Notes under the pieces: generated by a model
Databases searched by the model: none
What the model was told of the DNA's origin: nothing
What the model saw: only the letters and a program-made list of their open reading frames with translations
In this document: positions 1 through 8,863 of the stretch, one piece after another
Layout of the letters: every line of letters begins with the position of its first letter
Numbering within the stretch: position 1 is the first letter of the stretch
Made by a program: the position numbers and the translations under genes
Source of the DNA: Noviherbaspirillum malthae
Lineage (GTDB): Bacteria; Pseudomonadota; Gammaproteobacteria; Burkholderiales; Burkholderiaceae_D
Assembly (NCBI RefSeq): GCF_015352985.1
Contig: NZ_JACYXF010000005.1
Span: 124,001-188,000, forward strand
Direction: 5' to 3'
DNA length: 64,000 bases

Positions 1-620
1 CGGCCGAAATCCCACTCGTAGATCTTGCCCGTCTTCGCCGAAAAATAATTGATGCAGCGGTGCTGCATCAGGTCATTGGGATGCTGGGGGCGGCCATGCC
101 TGGACAAATAAGACGGCGCCGCGCAGGTGACGAAATGCAGCATGCCAACCCGGCGCGCGATCAGGCTGGAGTCGGCCAGCACGCCGCCGCGCAGCGCGCA
201 GTCGATGCCTTCCTCGATCAGATCGACAAGCCGGTCGCCGCAGCCGATTTCCAGCTCGATTTCCGGATAGCGCTCGAAGAATTGCGGCAGGGCAGGAATG
301 ATCACATGGCGTCCGATGCCGGTAGGCACGTCGACCCGAAGCCGTCCGCTGGGACTGGCCCGGTTGCGGGACAAGGATTCTTCCGCATCGCGCACGTCCG
401 CCAGAATGCTCAGGCAGCGCTCATAATAGGCGGCGCCGTCGGCGGTCACGCTCACATGCCGCGTGGTGCGGTTGAGCAGCTTGACCGCAAGCTCGGTTTC
501 CAGGTTGCGGATCAGCGTCGACACCGTCGCTTTCGGCAGCTGCATGTTTTCCGCTGCGCGCGTGAAGCCGCCGGCATCGACGACCTGCACAAAGACTTCC
601 ATTGCCTGCAATTTGTCCAT
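1..620 (-). CDS. LysR-family transcriptional regulator, C-terminus cut by window edge
   Basis: The frame opens at an ATG whose complement lies at 618-620, after a GGGAGATCCCC stretch, and stays open to base 1, so about 206 residues are visible and the stop lies outside. The start MDKLQAMEVFVQVVDAGGFT followed by AAENMQLPKATVSTLIRNLE is the standard LysR winged helix-turn-helix. It continues into LLNRTTRHVSVTADG and the linker to the substrate domain (SGRLRVDVPTGIGRHVIIPALPQFFERYPEIEL). LysR proteins are usually about 300 residues, so roughly 90 are missing. It is divergent from the hydrolase and RND efflux genes that follow and could control them; that is inference from position only. Confidence 0.93.
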   Translation of the reverse strand, partial: MDKLQAMEVFVQVVDAGGFTRAAENMQLPKATVSTLIRNLETELAVKLLNRTTRHVSVTADGAAYYERCLSILADVRDAEESLSRNRASPSGRLRVDVPTGIGRHVIIPALPQFFERYPEIELEIGCGDRLVDLIEEGIDCALRGGVLADSSLIARRVGMLHFVTCAAPSYLSRHGRPQHPNDLMQHRCINYFSAKTGKIYEWDFG

Positions 621-834
621 GGGGATCTCCCTCAAAACCAATGAACGCAGGAAACAGCCTTTTGGGTAGCTCCCGCCGAAACAGCAATGTAACTCATCTT
701 CGGCAAGCGCTAAAAGCACGACGTATTGTTCAGGAAGCCGAACAGTCAATTCGCTGCACTGCTATTTATCCAGTTTGAAGAACAACGCTATAGTGCGGCC
801 CATGATGGATCATTGAATGGCATGAGTCGATACC

Positions 835-1692
835 ATGGGTGTGCAACGAGCTGAACTTCCGCCGGACCTGGATGCGCTGGCCGCGCAGGTAAAAGTGCGC
901 CGGCAGCCGGTCAAGGGCGCGCAGCGCGAGCTTGCGTCGCTGCTCTTCCAGCCGCCGGCTGCCGCCGAAGGGCTCATCGTGTATTTCCCGGGCGGCGGTT
1001 TCATCGCCGATGAGCTGGAAATGTGCGAACTGTTCTGCCGCGTGCTCGCGGCGCGCACCAGGCTTGCCGTTCTGGCATCGAGCTATACGCTGGCGACCGA
1101 GCAGCCCTTTCCCGCCGCAGCCGAAGATGCGCATGCGGTGCTGTCCTGGGCCGGCCGTTATTGCAAGCGCAAGGGATGGACCGCCGCCCGCCTGATCGTG
1201 GCCGGCCTGGAAGCCGGCGGCAACCTGGCCGCCGTCTCGGCCCTGATGGCGCGCGACCGCGGCGGTCCTGCGCTGGCAGCGCAGATCCTGATGATGCCCA
1301 TGCTTGACCCCGGCCTGACCACCTGTTCGATGCGCACCGTTGCCGCAAGAAACGGCGGCGTCCGGGCCGCCAATGCCTGCGCCGCATCCTATCGCGATTA
1401 CCTGCCGCATGCGGTCGACCGCGTGCATCCGTATGCGTCGCCGCTGCAGTCGAGCCGCATGAAGCACCTGCCTCCAGCACTGATCCTGTCGGCCGACGAC
1501 GATCCGCTGCGCGACGAGGCCGAGCATTACGGCGCCAAGCTGATCGCCGCCGGCGTACCGACGACCGTGCGCCGGCTTGCGCCGATCGCGCTCGATGATC
1601 CGAATGCCCGATGTAGCTGTGCGCGCAAGGAAAGCGCGCTGCATGAAGTGGAAACCTTCATCGCCGGACTCCGGCCCGACCCAGCCTCCTGA
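835..1692 (+). CDS. HSL-type alpha/beta hydrolase homologue lacking the catalytic serine
   Basis: The 285-residue protein has the hormone-sensitive-lipase layout: an oxyanion-hole segment PGGG at 52-55 (family form HGGG), a segment YTLATEQPFPAAAEDA at 84-99 closely matching the family YRLAPExPFPAAxxDA, and an acid-loop-like SADDDPLRDE near 220. At the nucleophile elbow, where the family has GDSAGG, this protein reads GLEAGG (124-129), putting Glu126 where the serine should be. No HGF-like segment for the catalytic histidine is visible near the C-terminus. On established family rules it should not be an active serine esterase. It precedes the RND efflux operon by about 110 bases, so it may be a binding or regulatory pseudoenzyme; that role is inference. 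Confidence 0.85.
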   Translation: MGVQRAELPPDLDALAAQVKVRRQPVKGAQRELASLLFQPPAAAEGLIVYFPGGGFIADELEMCELFCRVLAARTRLAVLASSYTLATEQPFPAAAEDAHAVLSWAGRYCKRKGWTAARLIVAGLEAGGNLAAVSALMARDRGGPALAAQILMMPMLDPGLTTCSMRTVAARNGGVRAANACAASYRDYLPHAVDRVHPYASPLQSSRMKHLPPALILSADDDPLRDEAEHYGAKLIAAGVPTTVRRLAPIALDDPNARCSCARKESALHEVETFIAGLRPDPAS

Positions 1693-1804
1693 TAGATAGC
1701 TTGATCGATCGAGCGCTTGACCCTCCCACTGCGGGAGGCCGGATACTCGTCGCCGAATTGCCGAATTGCCGAATCACCACATTGTCAGTCCAAGGAACAA
1801 GAAC

Positions 1805-3037
1805 ATGAAAAATATTGCCAACTCGACCACACTGCGCCATCTGCCTGCGGCGCTCGCCCTGAGCGCCGCCGCATTCATCCTGTCCGGTTGCGGACAGCCA
1901 TCCGCCCAAGAGGCGCCCAAGCCTGCGGGCGGCCCGCCGATTTCGGCTGCCGAAGTCCTCGAAAAACAGGTCGTCGAAACCCAGGAGTTTTCGGGGCGGC
2001 TGGAAGCCGTGGACCGGGTGGAAATCCGTCCGCGCGTGTCGGGTTTCATCGCATCGGTCAACTTCAAGCCCGGTGCCGAAGTCAAGAAAGGCGAGGTGCT
2101 GTTCGTCATCGACCCGCGTCCGTACCAGGCCGAAGCCAGCCGCACCGAAGCCGCGGCGCTGGCCGCCCGCGCCAAGGCCGATCTGGCCAAGCTGGAGCTG
2201 GCGCGCGCCGAAAAGCTGGTGGCTGAAAAGGCAATCGCCCAGCGCGAAGCCGACGAGAAAGCCTCCAGCGTGAAGGAGCTGGAAGCCACGGCACGCGCCG
2301 CCCAGGCCGCCTATGAAGCCGCGAAGCTCAATCTCGGCTTCACCCAGGTGCATTCGCCGATCAGCGGCCGTGTCAGCAAGGCCGAAGTCACCACCGGCAA
2401 CCTGGTGGACGGCAGCGTGATCCTGACTTCGGTGGTGTCGAACAACCCGATCTACGCCAGCTTCGACGGCGACGAGGACACCTTCCTGCGCGTCGGCGCC
2501 CAGGCCCGCAACGGCAAGCCGGTGCCGGTGCGCATCGGACTGGCGAATGAAGAAGGTTTCCCGCACGAGGGCAAGCTGGAATTCGTCGACAACCGCGTCG
2601 ATCCGGCAACAGGCAGCGTGCGCATGCGCGCCACCTTCAGCAATGCCGACAACGCGCTTGCTCCCGGCCTGTTCACACGCGTGCAATTGGCGGATGGCGG
2701 CGGCCAGAAAAAGGCGGCGCTGATCAATGACCGCGCGGTCGGCACCGACCAGAACCGCAAGTTCGTCTATGTGATCAACGCCGACGGCAAGGCCGAATAC
2801 CGCGCGGTCAGGCTGGGCCCGGTCATCGACGGCCTGCGCGTGGTGCGCGACGGCCTCAAGCCCGGCGAAAAGATCGTGGTCAACGGCCTGCAACGCGTAC
2901 GACCCGGCGCGCCGGTCACCGCGCAGATGGTGCCGATGGATGCGCCGCCGCAGGCAAGCAACAGCGCTCCCGGCAAGGGCGACAAGACCGATCAGAAAGC
3001 GGAAGCCAAGACCGATTCCGCATCGTCGAAGTCCTGA
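1805..3037 (+). CDS. RND efflux periplasmic adaptor lipoprotein (HlyD/AcrA family)
   Basis: This is the membrane-fusion subunit of a tripartite RND pump, bridging the inner-membrane transporter and the outer-membrane channel in the periplasm. The ATG at 1805 is preceded by AAGGAACAAGAAC; an upstream ATG at 1766 would only lengthen the signal peptide. The 410-residue product starts MKNIANSTTLRHLPAALALS and has a lipobox ending LSGC, so it is probably lipid-anchored. A barrel-sandwich half (RVEIRPRVSGFIASV, then KPGAEVKKGEVLFVIDPRPY) is followed by an Ala/Lys/Glu-rich coiled-coil hairpin, the second lipoyl half (GFTQVHSPISGRVSKAEV) and the beta-barrel domain. The tail is Lys/Asp-rich. First gene of a three-gene efflux operon. 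Confidence 0.95.
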   Translation: MKNIANSTTLRHLPAALALSAAAFILSGCGQPSAQEAPKPAGGPPISAAEVLEKQVVETQEFSGRLEAVDRVEIRPRVSGFIASVNFKPGAEVKKGEVLFVIDPRPYQAEASRTEAAALAARAKADLAKLELARAEKLVAEKAIAQREADEKASSVKELEATARAAQAAYEAAKLNLGFTQVHSPISGRVSKAEVTTGNLVDGSVILTSVVSNNPIYASFDGDEDTFLRVGAQARNGKPVPVRIGLANEEGFPHEGKLEFVDNRVDPATGSVRMRATFSNADNALAPGLFTRVQLADGGGQKKAALINDRAVGTDQNRKFVYVINADGKAEYRAVRLGPVIDGLRVVRDGLKPGEKIVVNGLQRVRPGAPVTAQMVPMDAPPQASNSAPGKGDKTDQKAEAKTDSASSKS

Positions 3038-3236
3038 CCGGTCCGCCGCAAGACCGACCCCGTAACACCTACATTGCCGTCTCCCGGCGCAAGCCGGAGA
3101 CCAGCGTCGTTCACCCCGGATCCCGGTAGACGACGCTGGCGAGCGGCGCTTGTCCCTGCGCTTTTAAATGCCCTTGCAAACGCATTTGCAAATGCAGCGG
3201 CAAGCCGACCCAATTTAATTGAACGCGAGAGCCTTC

Positions 3237-6200
3237 ATGAACTTCTCAAGATTTTTCATCGACCGCCCCATCTTTGCGGCCGTTCTATCGATCATCGTTT
3301 TCGTGGGCGGGGTGCTTGCCCTGTTCAAGCTGCCGATTTCCGAATATCCGGACGTGGTGCCGCCGTCGGTGGTAGTGCGCGCGATGTATCCCGGCGCCAA
3401 TCCGAAAGTGATTTCCGAAACCGTCGCCGCGCCGCTCGAAGAGCAGATCAACGGCGTGGAAAACATGCTCTACATGTCGTCGCAGGCCACCTCCGACGGC
3501 GCGTTGGCCCTGACCGTGACTTTCAAGATCGGCACCAACGTCGAGCAGGCCGAGACCCAGGTGCAGAACCGGGTGCAGCGCGCGCTGCCGCGCCTGCCGG
3601 AAGAGGTGCGCCAGATCGGCGTGACCACCGTCAAGAGCTCGCCCAACCTGACGATGGTGGTCCATCTGTCTTCGCCCAACGGCCGCTATGACGATGTCTA
3701 CCTGCGCAACTACGCGGTGCTCAACATCAAGGACCAGCTGTCGCGCATTCCCGGCATGGGCGAGGTGCTGCTGTTCGGCGCCGGCGACTATGCAATGCGC
3801 GTCTGGCTCGATCCGCAGAAGATCGCGGCGCGCAGCATGACGGCCAGCGACGTGGTCGCCGCCATCCGCGAGCAGAACGTGCAGGTCGCGGCCGGCGTGA
3901 TCGGCGCATCGCCGTCGAAGGGTTCCGAATTCCAGCTCACCGTGAATACGCAAGGCCGTCTGCAGTCGGAAGAAGAATTCGGCGACATCATCGTACGCAC
4001 CGGCGCCGACGGTTCCGTCACCCTGCTCAAGGATGTGGCGCGCGTCGAACTCGGCTCCACCGACTATGCGCTGCGCTCGCTGCTCAACAACAAGTCCGCC
4101 GCCGCGATTGCGGTGTTCGAGGCGCCGCAGTCGAATGCGCTGCAGCTGTCGGCCGACGTGCGCGCCAAGATGGAAGAACTGAAACAGGACTTCCCGGAAG
4201 GCGTCGAATACAACGTGGTGTACGACCCGACGCAGTTCGTGCGCGAGTCGATCAATGCGGTGATCCACACCCTGCTGGAAGCGATTGCGCTGGTGGTGCT
4301 GGTGGTGATCGTGTTCCTGCAGACCTGGCGCGCTTCCATCATTCCGCTGGTCGCGGTTCCGGTATCCATCGTCGGTACCTTTGCCGTGCTGATGATGTTC
4401 GGCTTCTCGATCAATACCCTGTCGCTGTTCGGCCTGGTGCTGGCCATTGGTATCGTGGTCGACGATGCGATCGTGGTGGTGGAAAACGTCGAGCGCAACA
4501 TCCACGCCGGCCTGTCGCCGCGCGATGCGACGGTGCAGGCGATGAAGGAAGTGAGCGGGCCGATCATCGCGATCGCGCTGGTGCTGTGCGCGGTGTTCGT
4601 GCCGATCGCCTTCGTGTCCGGCCTGTCGGGGCAGTTCTATCGCCAGTTCGCGCTGACGATCGCGATCTCGACCGTGATTTCCGCATTCAACTCGCTGACG
4701 CTGTCGCCGGCATTGGCAGCGACCCTGCTCAAGCCGCATGACGCGCCGAAGGATGCGCTCACGCGCGGCATGGACAAGGTGTTCGGCCGCTTCTTTGCCT
4801 GGTTCAACCGCGTCTTCGGCCGCGCTTCCGAGCGCTACGAGGGCGGCGTGAAAACCGTGCTCAACCGCAAGGCGCTCGCGCTGGCCGTGTATGCGGTGCT
4901 GGGCATTGCCGCCGTGTTCGTCTTCAAGTCGGTGCCGAGCGGCTTCGTGCCCGGCCAGGACAAGCAGTATCTGGTCGGCTTCGCGCAGCTGCCCGACGCC
5001 GCCTCGCTCGAGCGTACCGACGCGGTGATCCGCCGCATGTCGGATATCGCGCAGACCATCCCGGGCGTCAAGGATTCGATCGCCTTCCCCGGCCTGTCGA
5101 TCAACGGCTTCACCAATGCGCCGAACGCCGGCATCGTCTTCATCGGCCTCGACGCCTTCGACAAGCGCAAGTCGCCGGAGCTGTCGGGCGGCGCGATTGC
5201 GCAGCAGATCAACGCCAAGCTGGGCGGCATCGAGGACGCCTTCATCATGGTGTTCCCGCCGCCGCCGGTCAACGGCCTGGGCACCATCGGCGGCTTCAAG
5301 CTGATGATCGAAGACCGCGCCAACCTCGGCTATGACGAGCTGTACAAGGCGGTGCAGGCGCTGCAGATGAAAGCATGGCAGACGCCGGAACTGGCGGGCG
5401 TGTTCTCCAGCTTCCAGATCAACGTGCCGCAATTGTTCGCCGACATCGACCGCACCAAGGCCAAGCAGCTCGGCGTGCCGCTGTCGACGATCTACCAGAC
5501 GCTGCAGATCAACCTCGGCTCGCTGTACGTGAACGACTTCAACCAGTTCGGCCGCACCTACCAGGTCAAGGTGCAGGCGGATGCGCCCTACCGTTCGCAC
5601 GCGGAAGACATCGCGCAGCTGAAGGTGCGCAACAACAAGGGCGAGATGATCCCGCTGTCGTCCCTGATGCGGGTGAAGGACAGCTACGGCCCCGACCGCG
5701 TGCAGCGCTACAACGCCTACGTCTCGGCCGACATCAACGGCGGCCCGGCACCCGGCATCTCCAGCGGCCAGGCACAGGCGGCCATGGAAAAGATTGCAAA
5801 GGAAGTTCTACCCAAGGGCATTACTTATGAATGGACGGAGCTGACCTATCAGGAAACTCTGGCCGGCAACACCATGGTGATCGTGTTCCCGCTGTGCGTG
5901 CTGCTGGTGTTCCTGGTGCTGGCTGCCCAGTATGAAAGCTGGACGCTGCCGCTGGCGGTGATCCTGATCGTGCCGATGTCGATCCTGTGCGCGCTGCTCG
6001 GCGTGAAGCTGACCGGCGGCGACAACAACATCTTCACCCAGATCGCACTGTTCGTACTGGTGGGGCTGGCGTCGAAGAACGCGATCCTGATCGTCGAGTT
6101 CGCCCGCGAACTGGAAATGCACGGCCGCAGCGTGGTGGATGCGGCGCTGGAAGCCTGCCGCCTGCGTCTGCGCCCGATCCTGATGACCTCGATCGCCTTC

Positions 6201-6410
6201 ATCATGGGCGTGGTGCCGCTGGTGTTCTCCTCCGGCGCCGGCGCGGAAATGCGGCATGCGATGGGCGTGGCGGTGTTCGCCGGCATGCTGGGCGTGACGC
6301 TCTTCGGCCTGTTCCTGACGCCGGTGTTCTACGTGCTGCTGCGCACCTTCGCCAAGCGCTTCGAAAAGCCGGCGGCTGTCCTGCCGGCCCAAACCGAAGG
6401 AGCCGTGTAA
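3237..6410 (+). CDS. RND multidrug efflux transporter, HAE1 family
   Basis: This is the proton-driven inner-membrane pump of the operon. The 1057-residue length fits AcrB/MexB homologues. It starts MNFSRFFIDRPIFAAVLSII, the typical RND N-terminus. It carries two large periplasmic loops and twelve predicted helices. The family TM4 charged motif is visible in GIVVDDAIVVVENVERN, and a second-half counterpart in VGLASKNAILIVEFA. An in-frame TTG at 3219 could add six residues, but the ATG at 3237 follows a GAGAG stretch and matches family starts better. A gap of about 200 bases separates it from the adaptor gene, and its stop directly abuts the channel gene. The substrate cannot be told from sequence. 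Confidence 0.97.
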   Translation: MNFSRFFIDRPIFAAVLSIIVFVGGVLALFKLPISEYPDVVPPSVVVRAMYPGANPKVISETVAAPLEEQINGVENMLYMSSQATSDGALALTVTFKIGTNVEQAETQVQNRVQRALPRLPEEVRQIGVTTVKSSPNLTMVVHLSSPNGRYDDVYLRNYAVLNIKDQLSRIPGMGEVLLFGAGDYAMRVWLDPQKIAARSMTASDVVAAIREQNVQVAAGVIGASPSKGSEFQLTVNTQGRLQSEEEFGDIIVRTGADGSVTLLKDVARVELGSTDYALRSLLNNKSAAAIAVFEAPQSNALQLSADVRAKMEELKQDFPEGVEYNVVYDPTQFVRESINAVIHTLLEAIALVVLVVIVFLQTWRASIIPLVAVPVSIVGTFAVLMMFGFSINTLSLFGLVLAIGIVVDDAIVVVENVERNIHAGLSPRDATVQAMKEVSGPIIAIALVLCAVFVPIAFVSGLSGQFYRQFALTIAISTVISAFNSLTLSPALAATLLKPHDAPKDALTRGMDKVFGRFFAWFNRVFGRASERYEGGVKTVLNRKALALAVYAVLGIAAVFVFKSVPSGFVPGQDKQYLVGFAQLPDAASLERTDAVIRRMSDIAQTIPGVKDSIAFPGLSINGFTNAPNAGIVFIGLDAFDKRKSPELSGGAIAQQINAKLGGIEDAFIMVFPPPPVNGLGTIGGFKLMIEDRANLGYDELYKAVQALQMKAWQTPELAGVFSSFQINVPQLFADIDRTKAKQLGVPLSTIYQTLQINLGSLYVNDFNQFGRTYQVKVQADAPYRSHAEDIAQLKVRNNKGEMIPLSSLMRVKDSYGPDRVQRYNAYVSADINGGPAPGISSGQAQAAMEKIAKEVLPKGITYEWTELTYQETLAGNTMVIVFPLCVLLVFLVLAAQYESWTLPLAVILIVPMSILCALLGVKLTGGDNNIFTQIALFVLVGLASKNAILIVEFARELEMHGRSVVDAALEACRLRLRPILMTSIAFIMGVVPLVFSSGAGAEMRHAMGVAVFAGMLGVTLFGLFLTPVFYVLLRTFAKRFEKPAAVLPAQTEGAV

Positions 6411-7898
6411 ATGACAACCAACAAGAACACGATCATGACGATGCCAACATTTCTGCCGAAACTGGTGACGCCGCTGCTGGCGGCGCTGATCCTCGCCGGC
6501 TGCGCAGCGCCGCAGCTGCGCGCGCCGGAACTCGACATTCCCTCGGGCTTCAAGGAAGCGGATGCCATCAAGACTGATAACGCGGCCGCTACCCAGACCG
6601 ATGCCGCCCGCTGGAAACCGGCCCAGCCGGCAGAGGCGCAGCCGCGCGGCGAATGGTGGAAGGCCTTCAACGATGCGACGCTGAACCAGCTGGTCGATGA
6701 AGCCACGACGGCCAACGCCAGCCTGGCGGTGGCTGCAGCCCGGGTCAAGCAGGCCCGGGCGATTGCCGGCATCGCCGAAGCCGACCGCATCCCGTCGGTC
6801 AGCGCCGGAGTCGGCGGCCAGCGCACCCGCGCTTCAGCGGTGTCGCGCGGCCTGCCGGCGGGAAGCCCGGTGGCTCCGGTCAACATCTGGCAGGGACGGC
6901 TGACGGCAAGCTATGAGGTCGACCTGTTCGGCCGCGTCGGCAACAACATCAGCGCCGCCCAAGCCGACGCCGCCGCCAGCGAAGCCAGCTACCGCTCGGT
7001 GCTGCTGGCGCTGCAGGCCGATGTCGCCCAGACCTACTTCCTGCTGCGCGCGGCCGATGCGGAACTGGCCTTCCTCAACGAAACCGTTCGGCTGCGCGAG
7101 GAAAACCAGCGCATCGTGCAGCGCCGCTACGACCTCGGCGACGTCGGAGAACTCGATCTCTCGCTGGCAAAGACGGAGCTGTCGACCACGCGCTCGGAAG
7201 CAATCGCGGTGGAACGGCAGCGCGCGCAGTACGAACATGCGCTCGCGGTCCTCTTGGGCAAGCCGGCGGCCCGCTTCGCCGCTGACAGCAATCCGCTGCT
7301 GGCGTCGTTTGCTCCGCCCGGCATTCCGGCCGGCCTGCCATCCGCGCTGCTGGAGCGCCGTCCCGACATCGCCGCCGCGCAGCGGGCAATGATCGCAGCC
7401 AATGCCCGCATCGGCGTGGCGCGCTCGGCGATGTTCCCGTCCCTGTTCATCACCGGCGCGGGCGGCGGCGAGTCGGCCGACCTCTCCGATTTGTTCAAAT
7501 GGTCCAGCCGCACCTGGGTGGTTGGCGCCCTGCTGTCGCTGCCGATCATCGACGGCGGCCGCAACCGGGCCAACATCGCCCGCAGCGAAGCCGCGCTGGA
7601 AGAATCGGTGGCGAGCTACCGGCAGAGCGTGCTGGCCGCCTTCGCCGAAGTCGAAGACAACCTTGTGGGACTGCGCACGCTGTCCGGCCAGGCGCAGGCT
7701 ATCGACGACGCCGTGGCCTCGGCGCGGCGTTCGGTGGATCTGGCAGGCAAGCTCTATTCCGCGGGCCGCTCCAGCTATCTGGAACTGCTCGACGCCCAGC
7801 GCAACCTCGCCGCAGTCGAACGCAACGCAGTGCAGCTGCGCGGCGCGCGGGCAGCGACCACGGTGGCGCTGATCCGCTCGTTGGGCGGCGGCTGGTGA
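6411..7898 (+). CDS. RND efflux outer-membrane channel lipoprotein (NodT/OprM family)
   Basis: This is the TolC-like exit duct of the tripartite pump. The ATG follows the pump stop codon without a gap, and AGGAG lies just upstream inside the pump gene, so translation is probably coupled. The 495-residue product has a signal peptide with lipobox LAGC (cysteine near residue 30). The paired outer-membrane-efflux repeats are visible: WWKAFNDATLNQLVDEA with NASLAVAAARVKQARA, and later LLERRPDIAAAQRAMIAANARIGVARSAMFPS. Both are hallmarks of the OprM/NodT family. The C-terminal repeat ends LELLDAQRNLAAVERNAVQL. No further gene follows for about 250 bases, so the operon ends here. Confidence 0.96.
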   Translation: MTTNKNTIMTMPTFLPKLVTPLLAALILAGCAAPQLRAPELDIPSGFKEADAIKTDNAAATQTDAARWKPAQPAEAQPRGEWWKAFNDATLNQLVDEATTANASLAVAAARVKQARAIAGIAEADRIPSVSAGVGGQRTRASAVSRGLPAGSPVAPVNIWQGRLTASYEVDLFGRVGNNISAAQADAAASEASYRSVLLALQADVAQTYFLLRAADAELAFLNETVRLREENQRIVQRRYDLGDVGELDLSLAKTELSTTRSEAIAVERQRAQYEHALAVLLGKPAARFAADSNPLLASFAPPGIPAGLPSALLERRPDIAAAQRAMIAANARIGVARSAMFPSLFITGAGGGESADLSDLFKWSSRTWVVGALLSLPIIDGGRNRANIARSEAALEESVASYRQSVLAAFAEVEDNLVGLRTLSGQAQAIDDAVASARRSVDLAGKLYSAGRSSYLELLDAQRNLAAVERNAVQLRGARAATTVALIRSLGGGW

Positions 7899-8147
7899 TA
7901 TTGACCTGCCCGCGGCCCCATGCGCGGCGGGCAGGCAGGTTTTCAAGGAGAGACGCGCGACGGAAGAGGTTTCAGCCCGCGATTATTTCGTTTTAAGAAA
8001 TGGTGCATTGCGGCATTTGCTGTTTTTCTTCTTACGCGCGACGGATAGACTGTGCTTCATCGATGAGCACACAACGCAGTGCGACTCTCGAAGGACTCGA
8101 AAGACATTGAGCCCGGAGTCATCAACCTTATTTGTGGAGAAATAAAA

Positions 8148-8534
8148 ATGAATGCCAAGAAAATGATTGCTGCTGTTGCTGTCTTTGCTGCTGCCAGCTC
8201 CGCCTTTGCAAGCGAATGGGTGGATTTCAGCAACTTCAAGTCGACCAAGACCCGCGCCGAAGTGATCGCTGAAATGAACCAGGCCAAGGCAAACGGCCAG
8301 GTCGCAGGCAACAGCGAATTCGTCGAATTCAAGAGCACTCCGGTCGCATCGGGCAAGACCCGCGCCGAAGTCCGCGCCGAACTCGAAAAAGCCTATGCCG
8401 AAGGCCAGATGGCCAACAACGGCACCTCCGAGTTCGTCGAGTTCACCAATGTCGCTTCGACCAAGACTCGCGACGAAGTTCGCCAGGAAGCGCTCGCTGC
8501 CTCCAAAGGCCGCACTGCCGCAGCAGGCGAGTAA
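8148..8534 (+). CDS. DUF4148-like small secreted protein with internal repeats
   Basis: The 128-residue product starts at an ATG preceded by TGGAGAAATAAAA. Its N-terminus MNAKKMIAAVAVFAAASSAFA is a clean Sec signal peptide with an AFA cleavage site. The mature part consists of three imperfect units, each with SEWVDFSNF or SEFVEF-like strand residues followed by KTRAEVIAEM, KTRAEVRAEL or KTRDEVRQEA helices. This KTRAEV pattern is characteristic of DUF4148 proteins, which are abundant in Burkholderiales and of unknown function. Several paralogues per genome are usual. It is probably periplasmic. The gene stands alone, with terminator-like hairpins downstream. Confidence 0.85.
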   Translation: MNAKKMIAAVAVFAAASSAFASEWVDFSNFKSTKTRAEVIAEMNQAKANGQVAGNSEFVEFKSTPVASGKTRAEVRAELEKAYAEGQMANNGTSEFVEFTNVASTKTRDEVRQEALAASKGRTAAAGE

Positions 8535-8558
8535 GCGCCCGTAGTCTTGTTGCAGAAC

Positions 8559-8591
8559 GGCGCGGCGATGGGTTCGATATCCGGCCGCGCC
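8559..8591 (+). other. GC-rich hairpin after the DUF4148-like gene
   Basis: GGCGCGGC (8559-8566) pairs with GCCGCGCC (8584-8591), an 8-bp stem with a 17-base loop just after the DUF4148-like stop. No U-tract follows, so it is more likely an mRNA 3'-end stabiliser or processing structure than a terminator. The loop contains GGGTTCGATATCC, which resembles a tRNA T-arm, but no cloverleaf can be built around it. Confidence 0.45.
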
Positions 8592-8647
8592 AACAGGATT
8601 GTTTGATGTAAAGCGTCTCCTCCACTCTCTCCAAGAGTTGGATTTAT

Positions 8648-8678
8648 GCCCGCCGACCTCGTGTCCGCGGGCTTTTTT
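8648..8678 (+). terminator. Rho-independent terminator
   Basis: GCCCGC (8648-8653) and GCGGGC (8667-8672) form a 6-bp GC stem with a 13-base loop, followed directly by six T residues. It is the likely transcript end for the DUF4148-like gene about 115 bases upstream. Confidence 0.7.
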
Positions 8679-8750
8679 ATCGTCGGCCGGATGCGGCGAA
8701 TTAGAGCGCATCCTCGGTACAACGGAACCATCCGGTTCGCGCGGAATCTT

Positions 8751-8780
8751 TTGACATGGCCGCGTCGATTGCCTCACAAT
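8751..8780 (+). promoter_or_regulatory. Candidate sigma70 promoter for the rtcB leader
   Basis: TTGACA at 8751-8756 is a perfect -35 box. CACAAT at 8775-8780 matches four of six -10 bases, with an 18-base spacer. CACAAT is also the left half of an inverted repeat with ATTGTG at 8794-8799, so an operator overlapping the -10 region is possible. The next elements are a ribosome site, an 11-codon frame and a series of hairpins before rtcB. Confidence 0.45.
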
Positions 8781-8827
8781 CGCGGCTCGACGAATTGTGT
8801 TAACCCTCTTTCAAGAAAGGACCGACC

Positions 8828-8863
8828 ATGCCCGGAATGGCTAATCATCAACTGCAGAGTTAG
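8828..8863 (+). CDS. Possible 11-residue leader peptide upstream of rtcB
   Basis: ATG at 8828 is preceded by GAAAGG with a 7-base spacer. The frame reads MPGMANHQLQS and ends with TAG at 8861-8863. It is too short to judge by composition. The support is the ribosome site and the placement: the frame overlaps the first of several mutually exclusive hairpins that precede a terminator and rtcB. If translated, ribosome position could decide which hairpin forms. No run of a single regulatory amino acid is present, so classical amino-acid attenuation is not indicated. Confidence 0.35.
   Translation: MPGMANHQLQS

Noticed and set aside
3285..5600. 771-codon open frame antisense to the RND pump
   Set aside because: The His/Arg/Gln-rich translation has no domain; the pump gene explains the openness.
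8568..8591. T-arm-like GGGTTCGATATCC followed by GCGCCA, suggesting a tRNA
   Set aside because: The T-stem does not pair, and no D-arm, anticodon arm or acceptor stem can be built upstream.
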